From Chloroflexota bacterium (GTDB taxonomy: Bacteria; Chloroflexota; Dormibacteria; Dormibacterales; Dormibacteraceae), in the NCBI GenBank assembly GCA_003446775.1, contig DMCH01000142.1, forward strand, positions 10,641 to 18,879: 8,239 nucleotides of DNA, given 5' to 3'. Of this stretch, positions 1 to 6,172 are shown piece by piece (the first letter of the stretch is position 1; every line of letters starts with the position of its first letter). A program made the position numbers and the translations under genes. The notes under the pieces are model-generated. The model saw nothing but the letters and a program-made list of their open reading frames with translations, ran no database searches and was not told the origin of the DNA.

Positions 1-1191
1 GACGAGATCCGCCACATCGTCGGCGACCGCATCTTCAGCACCTTCTGGCCGGACCGCCTCTACCAGCACGACGGCGAGGATCCCGAGGCCAATGTCTACA
101 TCGGCAAGACGGCCGAAGGCGAGGAGGTCACGCTCCACAAGCGCGCGACCGAGTCCGATCTCGTCGTCTATGTGAACCTCACGCTCGTGCCGATGGACGG
201 CGGCCACAAGTCGATGTCCACCGGGCTCGCCAGCTATCGGGGCATTCGCGCCCACCACAACGTCAAGACACTTTTGGCGTCACGCTCGTACATGAACCCG
301 CCTGACTCCGCGCTGCACCATTCGTGCGTACGTCAGGGCCAGCTCATCGAAGACACGGTGCGCGTGTTCCACATCGAGACCACCGTCAACAACCACGCCT
401 TCCCGGCCATCGCCAACTTCATGCAGAAGCGAGAGACGGACTGGACCGCTCAGGACCAGGCGATGTTCCTGGGCATGAAGCAGCTCACCGACCTCGCACC
501 ACCTGCCTTCAAGCGCAACGTCTTCCATGCCATGCGCGCGCCATACGGCTTGACCGGCGTGAATGCGGGTCAGGTCGACGCCGTGCATGAGAAGACGCTC
601 GAGAGCGTGCGCAACCAGATCGCCGTGCGCGTCGAAGGCCAGACCGACATCGTGACGATCGGCGTTCCGTACCTCGGGCCGTACAACGTCAATGCGCCCA
701 TGAACCCAGTGCTGGTGGTGTGCATGGGGTTGGGCTACCTGTTCAATTTCTACCGGAACAAGCCAGTGCTGAGGAAGGGGGGAGTTGCCATCCTCACCCA
801 CCCCTGCCGCTATGAGTTCGACGCCGTCCAGCATCCGAGCTACATCGACTTCTACGACGAGGTGCTGGCCGACACGACGGCGCCGGCCGAGATCGAGGCC
901 AAGTACGAGCTGCGGTTCGCCGAAGACCCATGGTTTCGGCAGCTCTACCGCAAGTCGCACGCGTACCACGGCGCGCACCCCTTCTACGCGTGGTACTGGG
1001 CCGCGCACGCGATGGAGCATGCGGGCGACATCATCATCGTCGGCGGTGACCGCGAGGTCGTCCACCGGCTCGGATTCAAGTGCGCGACCACGCTCGAGGA
1101 TGCGTTCGAGATGGCCGAGCAAACCGTCGGCCGCCACCCGAGCGTGACGCACCTGCGCATGCCGCCGATCCTGCTCGCGGACGTGGAGTAG
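1..1191 (+). CDS. LarA-like protein (DUF2088 / nickel-dependent lactate racemase family), 5' partial
   Basis: The frame is open from base 1, so the gene starts upstream; 396 residues are visible to the TAG at 1189-1191. The family includes LarA, a racemase using a nickel-pincer nucleotide (NPN) cofactor. Visible residues 36-58 (KTAEGEEV then ESDLVVYV) match the LarA segment before the cofactor site. PMDGGHKS (64-71) matches the LarA SGGxK loop, making K70 the equivalent of the cofactor-attachment Lys184. GLASYRGIRAHHN (75-87) places H86 at the nickel ligand His200. The position of the catalytic base His174 (ten before the lysine) is L60. The C-terminal half (VPYLGPYNVNAP, GGVAILTHP, DIIIVGGDREVV) fits the second LarA domain. 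By alignment about 110-120 residues are missing upstream, so the full protein would be near 510 residues, longer than LarA (about 425). It is the first visible gene of a plus-strand run. Family is confident; racemase activity and substrate are not. Confidence 0.82.
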   Translation, partial: DEIRHIVGDRIFSTFWPDRLYQHDGEDPEANVYIGKTAEGEEVTLHKRATESDLVVYVNLTLVPMDGGHKSMSTGLASYRGIRAHHNVKTLLASRSYMNPPDSALHHSCVRQGQLIEDTVRVFHIETTVNNHAFPAIANFMQKRETDWTAQDQAMFLGMKQLTDLAPPAFKRNVFHAMRAPYGLTGVNAGQVDAVHEKTLESVRNQIAVRVEGQTDIVTIGVPYLGPYNVNAPMNPVLVVCMGLGYLFNFYRNKPVLRKGGVAILTHPCRYEFDAVQHPSYIDFYDEVLADTTAPAEIEAKYELRFAEDPWFRQLYRKSHAYHGAHPFYAWYWAAHAMEHAGDIIIVGGDREVVHRLGFKCATTLEDAFEMAEQTVGRHPSVTHLRMPPILLADVE

Positions 1192-1198
1192 AAGTCCA

Positions 1199-2080
1199 AT
1201 GCCGTGGTACTCAGGCGACCGCGGGCCCATGCAGCTCGCGAGCGCCATCGGCGACATCGTCAACGATGTCCAGCGCGTGCGCAGAGGCTGGCGTTGGGAC
1301 ACGCCGCGTCCGCGCACATGGCCGGAGCAAGGCGCGGTGGTGCCGACCCCGGCCAGCGATCTCGGCTGGGCGCGCCAGGAACCGGTGCGCACGATTCGGT
1401 GGCTCATCCAGCACGGCCTCTTGCTCCCGTTCACCGAGGTGATGGCGCATCCCAAAGTTGAAGGGCGCGAGTGGGTCCGGGAGCTCGAACGGCCGGTCAT
1501 CTTCGCGGCCAACCATTCGAGCCACGCCGACACCTCACTCGTGCTGTACGCGCTTTCGGACCGGGCGCGCGACCGGACCGTCGTCGCGGCGGCGGCCGAT
1601 TACTGGTACAAGCGACCCCTGCTCGGCAATGTGGTCGGCCTGTTTCTGAACACGTTTCCCTTCTCGCGCACGGGCGGAGCCAAAGAACAGCTCCACAGCG
1701 CGAGCCGGCTGCTCAAGGCGGGTTGGAATCTCGTGTTTTTCGCCGAAGGCAGCCGCTCGCCCGACGGCCGCATCCAAGAGTTCAAGCCGGGGCTCGGTTT
1801 CCTCTCCAACGAGACCGGCACGCCAGTGGTGCCTCTGCATATCAGGGGGGCGCACCGCATCATGCCCAAGGGACAGAAGCTGCCATTGCCCGGACCTGTG
1901 CGCGTACGCATCGGCAAGCCGATGACAGCGCAGGCGAAGGAGGGGTCGCGCGAGTTCACGGCGCGGGTCGAGCGGGCGGTCCGTGCGCTGGCGGAAGAAC
2001 CCAGGCAGCCCGAGCTGCAGGGGACGTGGATCGAACGCTGGCGCGCGCTCAAGCCGCGCGAGCCCGAATACGTTGACTGA
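1199..2080 (+). CDS. Lysophospholipid acyltransferase family protein (PlsC-like, 1-acylglycerol-3-phosphate acyltransferase type)
   Basis: This 293-residue protein carries the glycerolipid acyltransferase blocks in order. NHSSHAD gives the catalytic HX4D pair H106/D111. FPFSR at 153-157 is block II, FFAEGSRSPDG at 180-190 is the EGxRS acyl-acceptor block III around E183, and VVPLHIRGAH near 210-220 is block IV. Members transfer an acyl group from acyl-CoA or acyl-ACP to a lysophospholipid at the inner face of the cytoplasmic membrane, most often making phosphatidic acid. The roughly 90 residues before the HX4D motif are longer than in minimal PlsC proteins and carry no long hydrophobic span that I can see. 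The ATG at 1199 lies 7 nt after the preceding stop; GGAG at 1185-1188, inside the end of the upstream gene, is a possible ribosome site with a 10-nt spacer. Another ATG at 1229 is possible. Acceptor specificity cannot be read from sequence. Confidence 0.88.
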   Translation: MPWYSGDRGPMQLASAIGDIVNDVQRVRRGWRWDTPRPRTWPEQGAVVPTPASDLGWARQEPVRTIRWLIQHGLLLPFTEVMAHPKVEGREWVRELERPVIFAANHSSHADTSLVLYALSDRARDRTVVAAAADYWYKRPLLGNVVGLFLNTFPFSRTGGAKEQLHSASRLLKAGWNLVFFAEGSRSPDGRIQEFKPGLGFLSNETGTPVVPLHIRGAHRIMPKGQKLPLPGPVRVRIGKPMTAQAKEGSREFTARVERAVRALAEEPRQPELQGTWIERWRALKPREPEYVD

Positions 2081-2095
2081 TTACGATTTGTCGCT

Positions 2096-3013
2096 GTGAC
2101 CTACTCGATCGTTGCGCGCGACAAGCACACCGGCGAGTTCGGCGTCGCAGTTCAATCCCACTATTTCCAGGTGAGTCCCGCCGTGCCTTGGGCGCTGGCC
2201 GGGGTGGGCGCGGTGGCGACCCAATCGCGGGTAAACGTCAGCTACGGACCGCTAGGGCTCGAGCTGCTGCAGGCGGGCCTCACCGCCCAGCAAGCGCTCA
2301 ATGCGCTGACCGCCGGCGATCCCCTGGCCGAGGTGCGCCAGTGCGCGATCGTCGACGCCAACGGCGGCGTCGCCGCCCACACCGGAGCCAAGTGCATCCC
2401 GGCCGCGGGGCACCACGTCGGCGATGGCTTCAGCTGCCAGGCGAACCTGATGGAGAAGGACACGGTCTGGGCGGCGATGGCGCAAGCGTTCACTTCCACC
2501 GACGCCCCGCTCGCTGAGCGGATGATGGCCGCCCTGGAGGCAGCGGAAGCCGAAGGCGGTGACATCCGCGGCAAGCAGTCGGCGGCGATGCTGGTCGTGA
2601 CCGGCTCGCCCAAAGGACGCTTCTGGGAAGACCGGATCATCGACCTGCGCGTCGAGGACGCGCCGGAGCCGCTGCCCGAGCTGCGCCGCCTCCTGCGCAT
2701 CAAGCGCGCCTACATGGCCCTTTCGGAGGGGGACCGCCTGTCAGAGTCCGGGGATCGGGCGGCGGCCAGCGCCAAGTCCGCGGAGGCGATCCGGATCGCG
2801 CCGGAGATGGTCGAGATCCGTTTCTGGACCGGGCTCGACATGGCCGTGGCCGGCGACATGGACGGCGGCTGCAGGCTCATGGCTGAGGTCGTGCGGGAGA
2901 AAGGCGGGCGCTGGGTGGAGACATTGCGAAGGCTGGCGATGGTGGATCGCGTGCCGGCCGACGTGGCCGCTGCGATCGAGGCCAGGCTCGTCGCAACAGT
3001 CGGCTCCACGTAG
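2096..3013 (+). CDS. DUF1028 family protein (Ntn-hydrolase-like) with helical, TPR-like C-terminal tail
   Basis: The 305-residue product shows the whole DUF1028 pattern: MTYSIVARD at 1-9, GVAVQSHYF at 16-24, GVGAVATQS at 37-44, YGPLGLELLQAG at 50-61, RQCAIVD at 81-87, AAHTG at 93-97, and GGDIRGKQSAAML at 154-166. DUF1028 proteins have an Ntn-hydrolase fold. With the GTG start at 2096, removal of the initiator Met would expose Thr2, which suits an N-terminal nucleophile; that mechanism is inferred. From about residue 196 a roughly 110-residue helical region follows (ALSEGDRLSESGD, AEAIRIAPEM, GGCRLMAEVV), resembling one or two TPR units, as in some longer members of the family. The gene is 15 nt after the acyltransferase stop, with no clear Shine-Dalgarno sequence. 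Substrate is unknown. Such proteins are sometimes misnamed fimbrial assembly proteins; nothing here supports that. Confidence 0.88.
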   Translation: MTYSIVARDKHTGEFGVAVQSHYFQVSPAVPWALAGVGAVATQSRVNVSYGPLGLELLQAGLTAQQALNALTAGDPLAEVRQCAIVDANGGVAAHTGAKCIPAAGHHVGDGFSCQANLMEKDTVWAAMAQAFTSTDAPLAERMMAALEAAEAEGGDIRGKQSAAMLVVTGSPKGRFWEDRIIDLRVEDAPEPLPELRRLLRIKRAYMALSEGDRLSESGDRAAASAKSAEAIRIAPEMVEIRFWTGLDMAVAGDMDGGCRLMAEVVREKGGRWVETLRRLAMVDRVPADVAAAIEARLVATVGST

Positions 3014-3025
3014 ACTGCACGCGTC

Positions 3026-3322
3026 TTGGGAAAGTTCAAGAGTCAGCGCAGGGGTCCAAGGCGGCCCGAAAAGGCGCGCAAGCCGGAGAAAGACGATGGC
3101 GGCCAGAAAGAGCCGGCGGTCGTCATGGATGCGGTGGTCGCCCAGGCGCTGCCGAATGCGATGTTCGAGGTCGAGCTCGAGGGCGGGCACAAGCTCATCG
3201 CTTACGCGGCCGGCCGGATGCGTCGCTACTTCATTCGCATCACGCCGGGAGACCGGATCCGCGTCGAGCTGTCGCCCTACGACCTGACACGCGGCCGCAT
3301 CGTCTACCGCTACCGCGAGTAA
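3026..3322 (+). CDS. infA: Translation initiation factor IF-1 with basic N-terminal extension
   Basis: Residues 32-98 are a typical IF-1 S1/OB-fold domain: ALPNAMFEVEL (41-51), GRMRRYFIRI (about 64-73), PGDRIRVELSPYDLTRGR and VYRY at the end. IF-1 binds the 30S A site with IF-2 and IF-3 during initiation. The usual factor is about 72 residues; this one is 98, because about 28 extra residues rich in Lys, Arg, Pro and Gly precede the domain (for example QRRGPRRPEKARKPEK). The only in-frame start between the preceding in-frame TAG (3011-3013) and the domain is TTG 3026. The next candidate, ATG 3125, would cut off the first beta strand (VVMDAVV). No Shine-Dalgarno sequence is visible in the 12-nt gap. 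The gene sits between DUF1028 and a hydrolase and not in a ribosomal-protein operon, so it may be a second infA copy or a relocated sole copy. Identity is very secure; the exact start less so. Confidence 0.93.
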   Translation: MGKFKSQRRGPRRPEKARKPEKDDGGQKEPAVVMDAVVAQALPNAMFEVELEGGHKLIAYAAGRMRRYFIRITPGDRIRVELSPYDLTRGRIVYRYRE

Positions 3323-3331
3323 GCAGATCTA

Positions 3332-4120
3332 GTGCCGGGACTCCTCGAGGCGCTCGGATCTGCCCGGGTCTTCGACCTCGAGCAACCCAGGTTCGCCGGC
3401 GCTCCCTCGCATCCGGCCCACGCGCCCGGCTTCAACTACTTTCTGCATCGCCACCACGCGCGCGGCGCGCCCGAGGCGAGGACGAGCGCGTCCGGCCTCA
3501 TCGTGATGCCCGAGCACTCGGGCACGCACATCGACGCCCTGGCTCACCAGGCCGAGAACATGATCCTTCACGGCGGCATTCACGTCGACTCAGGCGTGCA
3601 GACGTCGGTGGGTTTCCGAGTCCACGGTGTCGACACTCTCGAACCGCTGGTGTGCCGCGGGCTGCTGCTCGACGTCGCCCGCACCCAGCGCCTGCCGCCC
3701 GACCATGCCATCACCCGGTCGGAGCTCGAACAGGCTGCCAGCGCTGGCGGGGTGGAGGTAGGCGCGGGTGACGCCGTGCTGGTGCGCACCGGTTACGGCG
3801 CCCTTTGGACCGACGCGTCGCAGTACCTGCACGCGGCCGGCGTGAGCGCGGGCGGCTCGCGCTGGCTTGTGGAGCGCGGGGTGCGCGCGGTCGGCGCCGA
3901 CAACATCGCCTGGGACGTGATCGGCCCGCCCGACCCTGAGCTTGGCGTCACGCTCCCCGGTCACATGCTGCTGCTAGTGCGAGCCGGGATCCCGATCATC
4001 GAGAACCTCAACCTCGAGGAGCTCGCGGACGCAGGCATCCACGAGTTCGCGTTCGTGTGCCTGCCGCTCAAGATGCGCGGCGCCACGGGGTCGCCGGTGC
4101 GCCCGATCGCTCTCGCCTGA
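3332..4120 (+). CDS. Cyclase family protein (metal-dependent hydrolase, kynurenine formamidase-like)
   Basis: This 262-residue protein has the cyclase-family signature HxGTHxDxxxH as EHSGTHIDALAHQ, giving H62, H66, D68 and H72 as the expected metal and catalytic residues. Other family marks are GDAVLVRTGYG near 148-158, the GADNIAWD segment near 190, and the C-terminal LPLKMRGATGSPVRPIAL. The family includes arylformamidase (KynB), isatin hydrolase and other amidases or lactam hydrolases that use Zn or Mn in the cytoplasm. The usual proline in the HxGTHxDxPxH motif is Leu70 here, a variation that makes a KynB assignment unsafe. The GTG at 3332 follows the IF-1 TAA by 9 nt in the same frame, with no clear ribosome site. 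It is the last gene of the plus-strand run and ends just before the convergent terminator. Substrate is not assignable; no tryptophan-catabolism neighbours are present. Confidence 0.87.
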   Translation: MPGLLEALGSARVFDLEQPRFAGAPSHPAHAPGFNYFLHRHHARGAPEARTSASGLIVMPEHSGTHIDALAHQAENMILHGGIHVDSGVQTSVGFRVHGVDTLEPLVCRGLLLDVARTQRLPPDHAITRSELEQAASAGGVEVGAGDAVLVRTGYGALWTDASQYLHAAGVSAGGSRWLVERGVRAVGADNIAWDVIGPPDPELGVTLPGHMLLLVRAGIPIIENLNLEELADAGIHEFAFVCLPLKMRGATGSPVRPIALA

Positions 4121-4124
4121 ACCG

Positions 4125-4157
4125 AAATAAAAAAAGCGGCCGGGAGAACCCGGCCGC
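4125..4157 (-). terminator. Rho-independent terminator of the minus-strand zinc-ribbon gene, in the convergent gap
   Basis: Positions 4136-4144 (GCGGCCGGG) and 4149-4157 (CCCGGCCGC) form a perfect 9-bp stem with a 4-nt loop. The stem is bordered on the left by 4125-4135, which is all A except one T and includes seven consecutive A. On the minus strand this reads as a GC stem followed by a T-rich tract, the standard intrinsic terminator, 22 nt beyond the zinc-ribbon stop. On the plus strand no T tract follows, so it would be at most a weak terminator for the cyclase operon. Confidence 0.85.
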
Positions 4158-4179
4158 ATCGCGTTCGAGTCGGAACCGC

Positions 4180-4464
4180 CTAGCGGCGACCCACCGTCTG
4201 GAAGCAGTCCAGGCAGTAGACCGGCCGCGCCCCGGTGGGCACGAACGGCACCTGGGTCTGCTTCCCGCAGTTGGAGCAAATCACATCGTGCATGACGCGC
4301 GCTCGGCCGTTGCCTTCTGACGTGCGGCGCGCCGCCCGGCATTCTGGACACCGCCGGGGCTCGTTCTGAAGCCCACGCGTCTGGTAGAACTCCTGCTCCC
4401 CCGCCGTGAAGATGAAATCGCGCCCGCAGTCGCGGCACTGCAACGTCCTGTCCGAGAAACTCAC
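4180..4464 (-). CDS. Small protein with two zinc ribbons (zf-trcl/CxxC type)
   Basis: The 94-residue product has eight cysteines in four CxxC knuckles. C10/C13 with C39/C42 form one zinc ribbon of the 'probable zinc-ribbon' type (QCRDCGRDFIFTAGEQEFY). C63/C66 with C84/C87 form a second (CSNCGKQTQVPF and VYCLDCFQ). The two are joined by a short basic linker (RAARRTSEGNGRAR). No enzymatic domain is present, so nucleic-acid or protein binding is the likely role, but this is inferred. Similar proteins are frequent in Chloroflexota-like genomes. The GTG at 4464 is preceded by AGGGGAGG with a 7-nt spacer, one of the two clear ribosome sites in the window. It lies 118 nt downstream of the efflux gene on the same strand and is followed by a strong terminator. 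It may be transcribed from its own promoter. Confidence 0.85.
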   Translation of the reverse strand: MSFSDRTLQCRDCGRDFIFTAGEQEFYQTRGLQNEPRRCPECRAARRTSEGNGRARVMHDVICSNCGKQTQVPFVPTGARPVYCLDCFQTVGRR

Positions 4465-4582
4465 CGTCTGGCCTCCCCTAGAAAGTCGCTCAGAGGCCCG
4501 GGCGAAGTTGACCGGTCTACCCCCTCTAGCGTTGCGGGGGCGATTTTAACGCGCTTGCCGGGAATTTGGAGATGGCGCCTTT
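4465..4582 (-). other. Leader/intergenic region before the zinc-ribbon gene with hairpin and palindrome
   Basis: This 118-nt gap separates the efflux gene stop from the zinc-ribbon start. On the minus strand TAAAAT (4548-4543) resembles a -10 box (5 of 6), but I see no matching -35 box, so a promoter is only possible. Downstream of it a run of five C (4540-4536) can pair with five G (4524-4520) around an 11-nt loop. Next comes the perfect 8-bp palindrome GACCGGTC (4510-4517). No T tract follows the hairpin, so it is not a standard terminator of the efflux gene. If the -10 box is real, the 5' leader would be about 70 nt. Confidence 0.3.
4472..4479 (-). promoter_or_regulatory. Strong Shine-Dalgarno of the zinc-ribbon gene
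   Basis: The minus strand reads AGGGGAGG here, 7 nt before the GTG at 4464. It fixes the start at that GTG and contrasts with the plus-strand operon, where such sites are mostly absent. Confidence 0.75.
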
Positions 4583-6172
4583 TTAGGCGGGCACCGCTTC
4601 GCGCTCTTCGGCGGCCTCGTCCTCAGGTACCGGGTCGGCGAATCCCGACCGGCTGGGGACCCCGGTGAGGGGCACTTCCTTGAGGAAGACCGTCGAGACC
4701 AGGGCGATGATCAGGACCAACCCCGCGAAGAAATAGATGTCGTGCAGGGTGTCCGACAGCGCGAGCCGGATGGCGTTCGCCACCGCCGGCGGCAGCTGGG
4801 CCAGGACGCCCGGTTGAAGAATGGAGTTGGCGCCGCCTGACGGCAGGTGCTGCAGCGTCTGGGCCGGGAGGTGCAGGGCGGAGATTCTGGTCCCGAGGTA
4901 GCTCGGCAGCCGGTTCGCCAGCACCGCGCCAAGGATGGAGCTGCCGACGGTGCCACCCAGGTTGCGCCAGAACTGGATCTGGCTCGACGCGACGCCGAGG
5001 TACTTGCGCGGGAGGGCCACCTGGACAGCGGTCAGGTACAGGGGGAAGGTGGTGCCGATGCCGAGCCCGACCACGATCAGGGCGGCCACGACGCGCCATT
5101 CCTGAGTGGAAGGCGTGATCAGCGAGAGCAGATACATGCCCACGATCATCACCGCGACGCCCAGAGTGCCGAGGAATCGGTAGTACTTGATGCGGCGCAT
5201 CACGAATCCGGTGAGCGTGCTCGCAGCGAGCAGGCCGAACATCATCGGCGTGATGAGCGCGCCTGAGTTGGTGGCGCTGATGCCAAGCACACCCTGGAAG
5301 ACGAGCGGCGTGAACAGGATCGAGCCGAACATCCCGAAGGCGGTGAGGAAGCCCACGATCATCGAAACCGTGAACGTCGTGTTCTTGAACAGCTCGAGCG
5401 GCACGATCGGCTGCGCGACGCGCGCTTCGACGAACACAAACGCGGCCAGCATCAGCGCAGCGAGCGCGAGTAGGCCCATGACCTCGGGTGAGGTCCAGGC
5501 GTGGGTGTTGGTGATGGAAAGCGCGATCAGGAGTGGGACCACGCCGGCAGCCAGCGTGAACGCGCCCCAGAAGTCGATGTCGCGCCACGACGCTTTCGAG
5601 CGGACGTACGGAAGGCCGACCAGCACGACCGCCACGGCGACCATTCCGACCGGGATGTTGATCTCGAAGACCCAGCGCCAGCTCCAGTGGTCCGTGATGA
5701 AACCGCCGGCCGTGGGGCCGATGATCGCGCTGAGGCCGAACACGCCGCCGAACAGGCCCTGCACGCGGCCCCGGGTCTCGGGTGGAAACAGGTCGCCGAT
5801 GATCGTGAAGACGGTGGCGAACAACACGCCGCCGAAGATGCCCTGGATGCCCCTGAACACGATCAGCTGCGTCATGTCCTGCGACAGCCCGCAGAGCGCT
5901 GACGCGGCGACGAAGCCGACCATCCCCGCGAGCAGGAACGGCTTGCGGCCGAACAGGTCGCCCAGCTTGCCGGCAATCGGGGTCATCGTGGTCGACGTGA
6001 CGAGGTAAGCCGTGGTTACCCAGGCCAGGCGGTCGAGACCGTTCAGGTCGGCCACGATGCGGGGGATGGCGGTGCCGACGATCGTTTGGTCGAGGGCGGC
6101 CAGCAACAGCGCCAGCATCGTGCCGGCGGTGGCGAGGATCACGCGCCTGCGGGAAAGTCCTTGAGTTATCAC
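4583..6172 (-). CDS. MFS drug/multidrug efflux transporter, DHA2 family (EmrB/QacA-like, 14 TM)
   Basis: This is a proton-driven inner-membrane exporter of 529 residues, the usual DHA2 size, with about fourteen hydrophobic segments. LDQTIVGTAIP near 27-37 is the DHA2 motif D1 with Asp28. GKLGDLFGRKP at 68-78 is motif A in the TM2-TM3 loop. R107 within FRGIQG is motif B. GPTAGG at 152-157, followed by WSWRWVFEINIPVG, is motif C with the DHA2 signature. The C-terminus is a charged tail rich in Glu and Ala after the last TM span. I start it at GTG 6172, whose last two bases overlap the marR stop (GTGA), because AAGGAG lies 8 nt upstream. A longer version from GTG 6214 lacks such a site and would begin inside marR. 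Position directly behind a MarR regulator suggests substrate-induced derepression. The exported compound is unknown. Confidence 0.92.
   Translation of the reverse strand: MITQGLSRRRVILATAGTMLALLLAALDQTIVGTAIPRIVADLNGLDRLAWVTTAYLVTSTTMTPIAGKLGDLFGRKPFLLAGMVGFVAASALCGLSQDMTQLIVFRGIQGIFGGVLFATVFTIIGDLFPPETRGRVQGLFGGVFGLSAIIGPTAGGFITDHWSWRWVFEINIPVGMVAVAVVLVGLPYVRSKASWRDIDFWGAFTLAAGVVPLLIALSITNTHAWTSPEVMGLLALAALMLAAFVFVEARVAQPIVPLELFKNTTFTVSMIVGFLTAFGMFGSILFTPLVFQGVLGISATNSGALITPMMFGLLAASTLTGFVMRRIKYYRFLGTLGVAVMIVGMYLLSLITPSTQEWRVVAALIVVGLGIGTTFPLYLTAVQVALPRKYLGVASSQIQFWRNLGGTVGSSILGAVLANRLPSYLGTRISALHLPAQTLQHLPSGGANSILQPGVLAQLPPAVANAIRLALSDTLHDIYFFAGLVLIIALVSTVFLKEVPLTGVPSRSGFADPVPEDEAAEEREAVPA

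Noticed and set aside
280..1533. Long minus-strand open frame (417 codons) across the LarA-like and acyltransferase genes
   Set aside because: It is antisense to two recognisable genes, its translation is Arg/His/Val-rich without any family motif, and GC-rich codon bias easily creates such open frames.
3974..4438. Minus-strand open frame overlapping the zinc-ribbon gene and the cyclase 3' end
   Set aside because: It crosses the terminator hairpin and is out of frame with the eight-cysteine protein that has a strong ribosome site.
4520..4540. C5/G5 hairpin as terminator of the efflux gene
   Set aside because: Only 5 bp with an 11-nt loop and no T tract on the minus strand; kept only as a leader element.
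4543..4548. TAAAAT as a -10 box for the zinc-ribbon gene
   Set aside because: No -35 match at 16-18 nt and no extended -10 TG; too weak for its own entry.
5187..6008. Plus-strand open frame (273 codons) opposite the efflux gene
   Set aside because: Low-complexity Thr/Pro/Ser/Asn translation mirroring transmembrane codons; fully antisense to a clear MFS gene.
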